From contig CM007348.1 in the NCBI GenBank assembly GCA_000333855.2, forward strand, positions 787,381 to 799,197: DNA of 11,817 nucleotides, written 5' to 3'. The notes under the pieces were generated by a model that was not told the DNA's origin, ran no database searches, and saw only the letters and a program-made list of their open reading frames with translations. Numbering within the stretch: the first letter of the stretch is position 1; every line of letters starts with the position of its first letter. This stretch comes from Endotrypanum monterogeii (lineage: Eukaryota > Euglenozoa > Kinetoplastea > Trypanosomatida > Trypanosomatidae). Of this stretch, positions 1 through 8,086 are shown in pieces. Made by a program: the position numbers and the translations under genes.

Positions 1-433
1 TCCTTTTTTCTATCTCTCGCTTTCGTATCTACCCTTCGGCGTCTTGATGGTATTGCGTTGCTTTATTTATTTTTCTGCGTCGGTTATTGTTTTTCTATTA
101 TTATTTCGATGGGAGAGCTTTCCCTCCCTCGCCTCTGTTTCGATGTGGCGGGAGGTGATTGGGTGCCGTGGAACGCTTCTCACTGACTGCATTGTTTCGT
201 TCTCTATTTTTTCTGTTTTTAGATTCTGTCTTGGACACTCCTCCCTCGTCCCGTTTCTCCCAATCGTCTTTTTTTTTGCACATTGCTCATCCCCGATCTC
301 GTGTTGTCGCGACTTCGCTTGGACTTATCTCGCCCGTTGCTGAGTCTGTTGACGTACGGCGGACATGAGGCAAAGAGGAAACAATGCGCGGCCAGGAAAC
401 CCGATTGGTGATGGTGAGATGCGCTGGCTCGAT

Positions 434-451
434 GGGGGTGGGGTGGGGTGG
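434..451 (+). other. G-run cluster, possible G-quadruplex
   Basis: The + strand carries runs of 5, 4, 4 and 2 guanines, each separated by a single T. Three full tracts plus a GG would allow a two-tier quadruplex in the DNA or the transcript. This is a sequence pattern only; folding was not computed. Confidence 0.4.
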
Positions 452-926
452 TCCAGCCGAGGCGTGCGCAACGGCGGTGAGCGAGAAGACTCCCCCCCCT
501 CGGTGAGTTGCTGGTCGCATATTGCGTCCATCAAATGTAGGGGTGTTAAATTGTCGGTTCAATAACGATTCGGAAGAAACGTAGATCTACAATGGTTGAA
601 AGAGATGTGCTGGTTGTGCGCTGAAGTGAGCAACCCCACTGGGAAAGGAGGTGTGCAGACTTTGTTTTTATCTCGGAGGCGGCTGCGTGCAGGAGAAAGG
701 GTCCGTGGAAGGGCTTCTGCTACGGCACTCATTCACTATCCACTTCACCTGTACTGTGGCCTATTTTCCTGAAGCAGACTCGTTGTTGGTAAACCTGCGA
801 GGAACATCTGGTTTTCGCGTATCTCAATGCCCCCGTCGATTGCTCCTCTGCTGTCTTGGCACTCGAGCTCAATTGTCGTCTTTAACTCTCCCTCTGCGAC
901 CGCCGCTGCCTTGTTCAAAAATGCTT

Positions 927-964
927 TCTGCTTCCTCTGTTTTTTCTTCCCTCATGTATTTTAG
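927..964 (+). promoter_or_regulatory. Candidate spliced-leader acceptor for the cactin gene
   Basis: A T/C-rich tract at about 927-962 ends in TTTTAG, with AG at 963-964. This would give a leader of about 209 nt with no ATG before the start at 1174. Alternative acceptors follow a second tract at 1019-1050: AG at 1053-1054, 1065-1066 or 1069-1070. In trypanosomatids the first AG after a polypyrimidine tract usually receives the spliced leader. The exact site is inferred. Confidence 0.4.
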
Positions 965-1173
965 TGGATCAGAGTCGACGTAAAGAGGACGCGGTGACTG
1001 TGAGCAATCACTCGCTGCCCTTTTTTCTGCTTCCCATTACCTGATCATCGTAAGGCTCTCCCCTAGCCAGACTCGAGGGTGCTCATAAACACGCCCGCGG
1101 GAATCGAAATACGGCAGCCACTTCGGATTATATCTGTGATTGCGGACTACCAAGGTCCAAAGAGTGCCTTGCC

Positions 1174-3210
1174 ATGGATTGGGAACGAGTTGGGGGCAAG
1201 CGGCGGCGCACGGATGCAGAGGAGGCTTGTGAGGCGCTGGGTGGACTTCTACGGCAGACGGCTTCTCGTGCGATAGAGCGGGTGCGCTTGCAGCGGCAGC
1301 AGCGCGGTTGGGAAAGCCAACCGACTGTCCTCTCTTCCTCCGCTGCCGCTGCAGTGGCACGGAGTGTGAAGCCAATGGACATACTTGTGATTCGGTTCTG
1401 TATGCACTATTTGGATTGCAGGAAGGTGGTTGCATCGAATCAGTTTATTTGTCTTGCCCAGGATATTGTGACATCGAGTATCGAGCGACTACTTGTTCCG
1501 CAGATTTTCAGCCGGGATGGGAGTTCGCTTCCAGCGCTGTGCGAGGGTCTTGTCGCAGAGCATACCGCCGAGGACATTCAGGTGACGGTGAAGGAGGTGT
1601 CGGAGTTTGTCGAGGCCCGTGGTGCGCTGGGTGCCTGGATCGCTGATGCAGCGGCCACTCGCGATAGTCGAGATGACGATGGCGATTTCGATGACGACGA
1701 CGACTGTGGGGATCCGGAGAGCAACGTTTTGGGTAGCTGCCGTGACAACTCACGTTCCCGCGAGCGTGATGATGGCTACTCTTGCTTCACCAACGAAGAG
1801 GGCGGATGCGATAGGGATTTCGATCACGGTGTACCACTCAGTCCACAGCAGGGTGGCGAGGACTTCTCCCTGGCCACTATGCTCTATCAGGCTTGCGAGT
1901 TCTGGGTTCGGGTCCAGGCTTTTCTCAACTCCCTGTCGCTGCACAGCGCTCACCTGCACGTCTTTGCAATGCCACCACGGTACGAACGAGAGCTGCTGCT
2001 TCTTTTGTACACTGTGACCCGCGGTGGTAGGGGCAGCGGCAGTGATGATGGTATTGCGTCCTTCGAGCAGTCATCGGTACCAGTGGTCCCATCGCCCTCT
2101 TCGCGGGCCAACGAGATGGAGACAAAGGCTGAAACAAAAGATTGTATCAAACAGGAGCCGGCGGCCGGCGATGGAGAGGAGTTGGGGACACCGTTGGCCG
2201 GGTTTGGCGGTGCAGACGACGAGGACGCGGAGCAAAAAGAGGAGTTAGCAGGCTCGTGTCAACCACAGCATCTGTACAGAGCTTCTGCCCTACTCGCAGA
2301 CGTGTTGGCTCTCTCTCGCTGTCCGGAGGTTCCCAAAGCGTCGTCTTCATCACCGACATCGTCGACTGTGCCGCAGGTCAGCGCCGAGGCTATGCAGCAC
2401 CTCCGAGGACTTAACTCAAAGTTCTACAAAATGGTCTATGCGCGACTCGGCGTGATGGTGGCAAGGGATCGCCTTCACCGCTTCGATCAAGTGTCAGCTG
2501 TCAGGCCACCCGACTTAACTGTCCAGCAGCGTAACTTGCAGGAGCAGCTCATCGAGCAGCAGCAGCAACAGCAACATAAAGCAGACTTGATGTCTGCAGC
2601 TTTGGGTATTCCTGGGCAGCCTGAGGTTGGGCTGCCTGCCGCCTACGTTCCAGATGATGCTTACTATGAAAAGCTCTTACATCAGCAGCACGATACGATT
2701 GATGAGGACGAGGAGGTGTACAAAGGTGAGGTAATGAATTATTACCTCTCTCATCCCAACCGCCCTGGCGCTTCGATGGGGTTGTCATCGAACCACTTGC
2801 GCTCCCGTTCACACCGTAGCGGTGAAGCGGAACCGCTGATGAAGCCCCATCGCTTCTGCAAGGTCAAGACGGGTTTCACGTGGACGCAGTACAACCGCAC
2901 ACACTACGATAGTCGCACCAACCCACCGCCACGCACAGAGATGTGGTACGAGTTTACGCTATTCTATCCAGCCCTGGCGAACACAAAGCGCGACATGCGG
3001 CACATTTTCCGCATCGAGGATACACCCGAAGGGCCCAGCGATCAATACTGTCTCCTCGTTTTTAGTGTTGGCCCGCCCTACGCTGATGTAGCGTACCGAA
3101 TTCGTAAGAAGCAATGGGACACTCGTCGTGGGGGTGTGCGTATCAGCTTTGATCAGTACGGCAGGTATAAGCTTTTTTTCCGCTTTACCAACAGCAACTA
3201 CCGGCGCTAA
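1174..3210 (+). CDS. CACTIN: Cactin homologue (spliceosome-associated nuclear protein)
   Basis: The protein has 678 residues. Its last ~120 residues (about 557-678) match the conserved cactin C-terminal domain: a KTGFTWTQYNRTHYD block (565-579), NPPP (583-586), YEFTLFYPAL (592-601), VGPPYADVAYRI (632-643) and a terminal NYRR, against the GFEW-KYNQTHYD, NPPP, GPPYEDIAFKI and RYRR pattern of animal cactins. The conserved middle region is weaker but visible: KPMDIL (66-71), EDIQV (133-137), and a helical stretch at 407-436. It is interrupted by an acidic insert (162-235) and a second acidic/Ser-rich insert (285-400). A Gln run lies at 461-467. Cactins act in the nucleus with the spliceosome; here, by inference, in trans-splicing and the rare cis-splicing. 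The length is similar to animal cactins (about 750). The start is the first ATG after the predicted acceptor. The C-terminal match makes the family call secure; function in this organism is inferred. Confidence 0.9.
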   Translation: MDWERVGGKRRRTDAEEACEALGGLLRQTASRAIERVRLQRQQRGWESQPTVLSSSAAAAVARSVKPMDILVIRFCMHYLDCRKVVASNQFICLAQDIVTSSIERLLVPQIFSRDGSSLPALCEGLVAEHTAEDIQVTVKEVSEFVEARGALGAWIADAAATRDSRDDDGDFDDDDDCGDPESNVLGSCRDNSRSRERDDGYSCFTNEEGGCDRDFDHGVPLSPQQGGEDFSLATMLYQACEFWVRVQAFLNSLSLHSAHLHVFAMPPRYERELLLLLYTVTRGGRGSGSDDGIASFEQSSVPVVPSPSSRANEMETKAETKDCIKQEPAAGDGEELGTPLAGFGGADDEDAEQKEELAGSCQPQHLYRASALLADVLALSRCPEVPKASSSSPTSSTVPQVSAEAMQHLRGLNSKFYKMVYARLGVMVARDRLHRFDQVSAVRPPDLTVQQRNLQEQLIEQQQQQQHKADLMSAALGIPGQPEVGLPAAYVPDDAYYEKLLHQQHDTIDEDEEVYKGEVMNYYLSHPNRPGASMGLSSNHLRSRSHRSGEAEPLMKPHRFCKVKTGFTWTQYNRTHYDSRTNPPPRTEMWYEFTLFYPALANTKRDMRHIFRIEDTPEGPSDQYCLLVFSVGPPYADVAYRIRKKQWDTRRGGVRISFDQYGRYKLFFRFTNSNYRR

Positions 3211-3354
3211 CGTCCCTGTCAAGGTGGCATCAACACGACATTCGCCCAAAAGACGAAGCATATCGAATTGTGCAACGGGTTGCCGTGTATCTGTTTAAGA
3301 GCTCCTTTTCTTTGTTTCAGCGGCGCTCCAACCCCCTTTCTCGTCGGTGTGTCG

Positions 3355-3355
<1 letters not shown>

Positions 3356-3385
<30 letters not shown>
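3356..3385 (+). repeat. (TG)n microsatellite
   Basis: A perfect alternating TG run of about 15 units lies some 145 nt after the cactin stop codon. It is presumably transcribed as part of the 3' UTR. It is complementary to the CA tract further down the same spacer. Confidence 0.95.
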
Positions 3386-3386
<1 letters not shown>

Positions 3387-3716
3387 CAGTGAAGATGATC
3401 GGGTGAGACAGGGTACGGATGCACTCACCCAACGGTGTCTGATCTATGGACGAGTACACGAGCTGGTGCGTATCAGTGCACCTACACACATACAAAACTA
3501 CGTCTCCCTCTTTGAGTGTGTACGTACAATGTTTTCGTTCTGCAGGGCGGGTGTATTCACTAGGTTTTCATCTTTCTGTATGCTTGTGTTTGTAAGATCC
3601 TCTCGAGAGCAGATGAGAGTAGTGCCGGGCGTGTTAATCAAACCTGTCGACGAGCTGTGCACTACTACTTTTTTATTTTTCAGATGCGTGTGTTATCTGA
3701 TCAATAGAGGGCAACG

Positions 3717-3739
3717 CACACACACACACACACACACAC
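3717..3739 (+). repeat. (CA)n microsatellite
   Basis: A perfect CA run of about 11 units lies in the same spacer as, and about 330 nt after, the TG run at 3356-3385, to which it is complementary in the transcript. Confidence 0.95.
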
Positions 3740-4117
3740 GTTTTCCCTTACCTGCCTGGAGGACTGATGCTGCTGCTGCTGATGCTGTGATGTGGTGTAC
3801 TGTGCTCAGCGATTACGCTGTGAGGATGGTTTGTATTTTTCAATTCCTCCTGGGGATTCGTTCATTTGATACTTGGACTTGTGCATGATACCAGATTGTT
3901 TCTTCTCCCTCCTCCGCATACACTTCTTCTCATCCATCGTCTCTTTGTCTATTGCATATGAGCAGCGACGAGCATGCACCGTCTTCACACAGCAGAGTAT
4001 ATCAACGCAGCCAAATATACCCACCAAGGAGGGAGGAGAAGAGGCTATCCTGCCCGACGGGTGCCCGCTTTGCCTTTATCCCTGCATACTTCACTCACCC
4101 GTTTTTTCTTTCATCTA

Positions 4118-4162
4118 TAGTAGTAGTAGTAGTAGTAGTAGTGGTAGTACTAGTAGTAGTAG
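4118..4162 (+). repeat. Imperfect (TAG)15 trinucleotide repeat
   Basis: Fifteen TAG-type units: eight perfect copies, then TGG, TAG and TAC, then four more perfect copies. The tract lies about 40 nt upstream of the polypyrimidine tract of the next gene. In one frame it would be a row of stop codons, in another poly-Val, which explains an apparent open frame there. No function is known to me. Confidence 0.95.
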
Positions 4163-4195
4163 CCCACCATTGTCGACGATTAGTCTCTGTCGGCG

Positions 4196-4229
4196 CCCTC
4201 CCTTCCTCCCCCTCTTCCTGCTCTGCAAG
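4196..4229 (+). promoter_or_regulatory. Candidate spliced-leader acceptor for the 265-aa gene
   Basis: A nearly pure C/T tract (about 4197-4224) is followed by GCAAG, with AG at 4228-4229. The resulting leader would be about 141 nt, with no ATG before 4371. An AG at 4245-4246 is an alternative. This is the clearest tract-plus-AG arrangement in the window, but usage is inferred. Confidence 0.55.
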
Positions 4230-4300
4230 CACCTTCGTTTCTCTAGTCCAAGCATCGCGTGAGAAAACAATTGAAGCATTTTCACGTCCCGCTTTATATC

Positions 4301-4316
4301 ATATATATATATATAT
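4301..4316 (+). repeat. (AT)8 run in predicted 5' UTR
   Basis: Eight AT units lie between the predicted acceptor and the start codon at 4371, and would form part of the mature leader. The run is self-complementary. Confidence 0.9.
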
Positions 4317-4370
4317 CCCCGACACTGTGATTGCTCAGGGAGACACGCGGACAGCGCTGCGCAGCTCGCC

Positions 4371-5168
4371 ATGTTTCGCTTTAGCGCCCCCGCACTGGTG
4401 GTCTTCCAGAACGCATATATGCCGCGTGTATTGCAAAAGATGACGCCTGGTCGCATGGAGTTGATGATGACCGTCGTAAAGGAGCGGAAAAAAAAGGTTC
4501 GTTACCTTGGTAGCAACTTTCACGGCTTCAACGATCGCGTCCACATGTTTAATGGACAAGGTGGTGTGCGTCGTGGTACTCGCTACATCATCGAGAAGCA
4601 CCACGACCGTGTTCAGTATAGGCATCCCTCGGGTAATAACAGAAGTGTGGACGTGCGCGCTGTGAAAATGGCTGGTGCGCAGTATGACTCCATGGGCAAC
4701 TACACCCGCATGACGTGGGACAATTCCTTATGTACGACCAACCTGATGAGCGACCCAACATTTAAGCGGCAGTTCCGGCACATGTCCAAGGATGAGACCA
4801 TCGAGATGTTGGAGGAGTGGGGCGTTCGGTACGTTCTGCTCGATGAGATTCGAAAGCCCTCACTGATGGATTGCAAGTATCACAAGCACCATCTATACGC
4901 CGACAAGTTCACGTGGTCGCCATTCCCAGAGGTGAATTACACGCGCGGTGACGCTGAGTTTAAGTGGAAAGGCGATGAGCTAATCGAGTACAGCGACTAC
5001 AATGCGCACACTCAGCACCCCGCCAACTTTGTTAGCAGCAGCAGGAGTCGTGCGGTAACCCCGGTGTCCGCGGGGGCAGCGACAGGTCCCGAGAAGGGTC
5101 CGTCTACACGGCCGTGGTTCAGGTGTATCACCAAAGGTAGCGAACCACCGAAACGGCGCAAAGACTGA
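4371..5168 (+). CDS. Conserved-looking protein of unknown function, 265 aa, possible mitochondrial targeting
   Basis: I do not recognise a family. The start is the first ATG after the predicted acceptor. The N-terminus (MFRFSAPALVVFQNAYMPRV) lacks acidic residues and carries Arg plus hydrophobic and hydroxylated residues, compatible with a mitochondrial presequence; in-frame Met17 and Met24 are alternative starts. Residues 36-82 are very basic (KERKKKVRYLG, GGVRRGTRYIIEKHHDR), suggesting RNA contact. Residues 139-160 look helical and acidic (SKDETIEMLEEWGVRYVLLDEI). A Cys/His-rich patch follows (C168, H171, H173, H174). The tail 219-265 is Ser/Gly/Pro-rich and ends in KRRKD. There is no transmembrane segment or known catalytic motif. 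Codon use resembles the neighbouring genes and the frame is intact, so it is very likely a real gene. A kinetoplastid-specific mitoribosomal or mitochondrial RNA-binding protein is a reasonable guess but is not shown; the basic tail could equally suggest a nuclear location. Confidence 0.85.
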   Translation: MFRFSAPALVVFQNAYMPRVLQKMTPGRMELMMTVVKERKKKVRYLGSNFHGFNDRVHMFNGQGGVRRGTRYIIEKHHDRVQYRHPSGNNRSVDVRAVKMAGAQYDSMGNYTRMTWDNSLCTTNLMSDPTFKRQFRHMSKDETIEMLEEWGVRYVLLDEIRKPSLMDCKYHKHHLYADKFTWSPFPEVNYTRGDAEFKWKGDELIEYSDYNAHTQHPANFVSSSRSRAVTPVSAGAATGPEKGPSTRPWFRCITKGSEPPKRRKD

Positions 5169-5281
5169 TACCACCGCCGCAAGCGAAACGATAGCCACAC
5201 AGCCATCGAAATAAGAAAGCGTTTCTGTGCACATCTCAATTCCGACGCGCTAACATAGGCCATATATAGAGACACTGTAAG

Positions 5282-5284
<3 letters not shown>

Positions 5285-5320
<36 letters not shown>

Positions 5321-5327
5321 GTGTGTC
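5285..5327 (+). repeat. (AT)16 followed by (TG)n
   Basis: Sixteen AT units (5285-5316) join a short TG run (5318-5327), about 115 nt after the stop codon of the 265-aa gene. The AT part is self-complementary and could extrude as a cruciform or fold as an RNA hairpin. Confidence 0.95.
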
Positions 5328-5782
5328 TATGTGTGAAGTGTTTTCTCCTTCTAGATGGGCTTCGTGTTGTTGGGTACATCACTCCTTTTTTTTCTTCTGT
5401 ATTTGTGTGCCGCTTTTCCTTTTCCATCTTTGCTTTCTTCGGGGGGCGCGTGTGTTTTATCGAAGCACGTTGTAGTGGGGGGAGAGGGTGGGGCTTTTCC
5501 CCCCTACCACTGTGCCACGCTTCTGTCCTCTCTCTCATTATCTCACGCCGAGGCTTTAGGAACTTCCTTATGCTGCGGGAGCGTGTCTCGACACGTATGT
5601 TTCGTTGACTTTGAAGCGTTTTTTTTTCCGATTCAAACCGTGCTGACCACAGACGCACCTCCCCCTCCTCCCCTCATCGTTTTTGTTTCAGCAACAGCAA
5701 CAGCAAAGTACGGAAAAAGATATCCGCATAGCGAGGGGCACCGACACCAAGAGGTGGATCCGTTTACGCAAGCCTCCGTGGT

Positions 5783-5809
5783 ACACACACGCACACACAC
5801 ACACACACA
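5783..5809 (+). repeat. (CA)n microsatellite
   Basis: An ACACAC run with one G interruption near 5791, in the downstream half of the spacer. It is complementary to the shorter TG run at 5318-5327. Confidence 0.95.
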
Positions 5810-6045
5810 AAGACAAACTCCAACATGAAAGAGTTGCACAGGTGGGCGAGGCGTCCTCTGGGGGTGCGTGTATCAAAGAAAGACATGCTTAGTCACGTGT
5901 TTGATTCCTGCGCCGATGCTCGTTGCGCTTCTTTCCCCTCCTCCTCGTACTCAAAGACAGACATTCCTCTTTTCTCGCTTGTCATCGTTTTCGACTTTTG
6001 GGTGAGCACCGCAGTCGTTTTGAGTGACTGTTAGACGCTCTGTCT

Positions 6046-6076
6046 ATTCCCCTTCCCCCCCCCCCCAAAAAAAAAG
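6046..6076 (+). promoter_or_regulatory. Candidate spliced-leader acceptor for the 244-aa gene
   Basis: A pyrimidine tract ending in twelve C (6055-6066) is followed by nine A and then G, giving AG at 6075-6076 and a leader of only 25 nt before the ATG at 6102. Upstream options are AG at 6013-6014, or about 5957 after a C/T-rich stretch. None of these leaders contains an ATG, so the predicted protein start is unchanged. Confidence 0.4.
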
Positions 6077-6101
6077 AAACTTATATTATCTGTCTTGCGT
6101 T

Positions 6102-6836
6102 ATGGCGTTACGAGGCAGCAGCAGGTGGCTTGCTGCCACCCCTGGCGTCGGTATCGCGCCAGAGACGACACCGGTCAAGTACGTGCCGGAGATGCTGAAC
6201 ATTCAAAATGCCCAGTGGTGGAATCAACGCGGCAAACCTGTCTACCGCTCCACCTACAACGAGAGATCGTGGCTCAGAAAAGCAAAATGGGGCGCTTTTT
6301 GCAAGGGAAGCCGCCCTGTTATGCGTCAGCGCTACTCTTCTGCGGCTCTGAAGGAGGTGCTCGCTATGGTGCCAGAGGGGTTCGAGACCTGCGATGTGCC
6401 GCGCCCGCCTCAGCGTATCCGGGCACAGTCGGAGGGGGTGGTGGGGCGGTGGTACACAAACTACTGGACTTTACATTCTGTTCGCTATCAGTGCCTACTC
6501 GCAGGGATTGAGTGGCGGTTCGGCGAGCGGCAGCGGCCACGCACCAACTACGACGAGCCACACATGTACACTGATTTTGAGGAGACAAAAGCCATCCGGG
6601 ACTACCGCAGCCGCTGGATTAATGTCAACCGCTCTCTGGTGGGCATGACGAGGCGGATGAAGGAGGTGGAGGAGGAGGCTCGATATCTTCACTTCAAGAA
6701 AATTCAAGACACCTTCTGGTCCAACAGGAAAGTTCTTATCAACCGCGTGAAGTCGATGCACAACCAGGGAACGCTGCATTCCGCAAAGGATCTGCCCATC
6801 AAAACCATCAACATCAAGGCGTTTCTAGCAGAGTAG
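6102..6836 (+). CDS. Trp-rich basic protein of unknown function, 244 aa, possible mitochondrial targeting
   Basis: I do not recognise a family. The frame stays open upstream to 6024, but only through a GTG and the acceptor tract, so the first ATG at 6102 is chosen. The N-terminus MALRGSSRWLAATPGVGIAP has two Arg, no acid before residue 21, and Ser/Ala/Leu, as expected of a mitochondrial presequence. Ten Trp are spread along the chain (9, 39, 40, 57, 63, 117, 122, 138, 172, 206), with many Arg and Tyr, giving a basic protein. Residues about 177-205 are probably a charged helix or coiled coil (TRRMKEVEEEARYLHFKKIQ). No membrane span or catalytic motif is visible. Small, basic, Trp/Arg-rich proteins of this type are common among kinetoplastid-specific mitochondrial ribosome subunits; that assignment is an inference only. 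The intact frame and gene-like codon use make a real gene likely. Confidence 0.85.
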   Translation: MALRGSSRWLAATPGVGIAPETTPVKYVPEMLNIQNAQWWNQRGKPVYRSTYNERSWLRKAKWGAFCKGSRPVMRQRYSSAALKEVLAMVPEGFETCDVPRPPQRIRAQSEGVVGRWYTNYWTLHSVRYQCLLAGIEWRFGERQRPRTNYDEPHMYTDFEETKAIRDYRSRWINVNRSLVGMTRRMKEVEEEARYLHFKKIQDTFWSNRKVLINRVKSMHNQGTLHSAKDLPIKTINIKAFLAE

Positions 6837-7020
6837 TCAAGGAGAACAAGGGTGTGTGTGTGTGTCGAAAGGGGGGGGGGCGAGCGAGCACTCTCACGAC
6901 AGCCATCTTATTTTCTTGCATTTCCTCCTTTTTCGCTCATTAGTTGTGATACTTATCGAGGGTGTCCGCTTGATGTTGATACCGATGAGGGGTGGTGGTG
7001 GTGTGGCGTTGTGAATGTGG

Positions 7021-7064
7021 CACACGCACACACACATACACACACACATATACACATACACACA
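7021..7064 (+). repeat. Interrupted (CA)n tract
   Basis: CA repeats with several TA and G interruptions. A GT run lies upstream (6852-6865) and an interrupted TG tract downstream (7151-7170), both potentially pairing with it in RNA. Confidence 0.9.
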
Positions 7065-7150
7065 AGCAAGCAGATACGTCTATTCACCCCCAAACGAGAG
7101 TTTCTGGAACCACAAAGGCGAACACATTTGAGTCATCTTGAGTGGGGCAG

Positions 7151-7170
7151 TGTGTGCGTGTGTGTGTGTA
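7151..7170 (+). repeat. Interrupted (TG)n tract
   Basis: A TG run with one C interruption, about 85 nt after the CA tract at 7021-7064. Confidence 0.9.
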
Positions 7171-8024
7171 CGGTTGCATGAGATGGTCGCAGTGCTCACC
7201 GAGTTCTGCTGTTGGCAATCGGACAATGAAGAAAAATAAAGAGAGAGAGAGATGGCAATCCGGGAGATAAAGTATAAAAAAAATCGGAACCAGAGACGTG
7301 CTGCTCATTTTGTTTTGTTTGACTGTATGATGCGTCCCCCTTCAATGAAGCACCAAGTGCCCGACTGCTCGCTCTGGTTTTCTACAGTTACGGAGAAGGG
7401 CGATGAGGAGGTTGGGGTGGGTGGGTGGGCTGTCAGAGGATGGAGTAGAGGCAGAACATCGTGTATGCCGTGCTTTTTGCATTGCGTGCGAGTACATATT
7501 CCGACTCAGTCGTTTTTTTTTTTTTGGTTTCTCCCCCACCTCCGAACAGTTCCTGCGCGAACACGCAACTGATCACACCATCTTACGCGTCACAGCTCTG
7601 GACTTGCTCTCCTTTTTCCCCTTCGTCAGTTGAAAGAAATGCATCGCTCGCTGCGTCACGGGAAACTATTATTCCCCCCTCTCCGCTTACCGAGGCCGTC
7701 CTGGGCAAAGACTTGGGGCAGTCCCCCTTTCTGCCTCTCGCTGACTCCTGGTATCTATGACCTTTAAAAAAAAAATTATGAATGTCCATAATGTTATGAT
7801 TCGCGGAGTGACTTCTGCAGCTCAAAGCGGCTTGCCACGCATGAAGCTCGTAGGTTCTCCAACATTCACTGGCATGTGAGGGAAGGTGGGGGCATCAGAG
7901 GGGGTAACCATCTCGACATGATTGTGCACTTAGCACCAGCTCTCCCCAGACCCTTCCATTCTGCTCTGGCAATGCCCTTCTCGTATATATTTTTCCGTCT
8001 CCCCACCTCCTTCCTCTACTCCTC

Positions 8025-8047
8025 CACACACACACACACACACACAC
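8025..8047 (+). repeat. (CA)n microsatellite
   Basis: About eleven CA units preceded by a C/T-rich stretch (7991-8024), about 690 nt upstream of the SHMT start. Confidence 0.95.
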
Positions 8048-8086
8048 GCCACTCTTGAGTATGTATCATTAACCAGGGACCGCATC

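Larger units (their letters stand above)
1..1173. other. Intergenic spacer and cactin 5' leader; no gene supported
   Basis: No convincing coding region was found here. Positions 1-340 are strongly pyrimidine-rich on the + strand, as in trypanosomatid spacers. Positions 360-560 are purine- and G-rich and include a G-run cluster. A second pyrimidine-rich stretch (about 830-960) leads to the likely acceptor site of the next gene. The open frames begin with non-ATG codons or are composition-driven, and they show no recognisable domain. The left part is probably 3' UTR or spacer of a gene outside the window. Confidence 0.6.
3211..4370. other. Spacer: cactin 3' UTR and leader of the next gene
   Basis: No gene is supported. 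The spacer holds a (TG)n tract (3356-3385), a (CA)n tract (3717-3739), a short (TGC)n stretch near 3768, an imperfect (TAG)n tract (4118-4162), a polypyrimidine tract with a candidate acceptor (about 4196-4229), and an (AT)8 run in the predicted leader (4301-4316). The long open frames crossing it start at TTG and consist largely of repeat-encoded Val-Cys, Thr-His or poly-Val runs. Confidence 0.7.
5169..6101. other. Spacer between the two unrecognised genes
   Basis: No gene is supported. The spacer contains a long (AT)16 run (5285-5316) passing directly into a TG run (5318-5327), T- and G-rich sequence (5340-5640), a (CAGCAA)-like stretch near 5690-5705, a (CA)n tract (5783-5809), and a pyrimidine/C-run acceptor region (about 5930-6076). 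Open frames across it encode repeat-derived Thr-His, Ile-Tyr or Val-Cys runs. Confidence 0.65.

Noticed and set aside
651..983. 110-residue open frame upstream of cactin
   Set aside because: It starts at GTG, overlaps the polypyrimidine tract and acceptor of the cactin gene, and shows no recognised domain.
3268..3888. 206-residue open frame with Val-Cys and Thr-His runs
   Set aside because: It starts at TTG, and the peptide is largely a translation of the (TG)n and (CA)n microsatellites; no domain is seen.
3952..4443. 163-residue open frame with a poly-Val run
   Set aside because: The poly-Val comes from the (TAG)n tract, the frame begins at TTG, and it runs through the acceptor into another frame of the 265-aa gene.
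6024..6101. 26-residue in-frame extension of the 244-aa protein
   Set aside because: The extension begins at GTG and translates the C/A-run acceptor region; the first ATG is at 6102.
7000..7775. Possible SIDER-type degenerate retroposon ending in the A-run near 7766-7775
   Set aside because: Leishmania spacers often contain such elements, but I cannot identify the signature sequences or a target-site duplication by eye. A genome-wide similarity search would decide.
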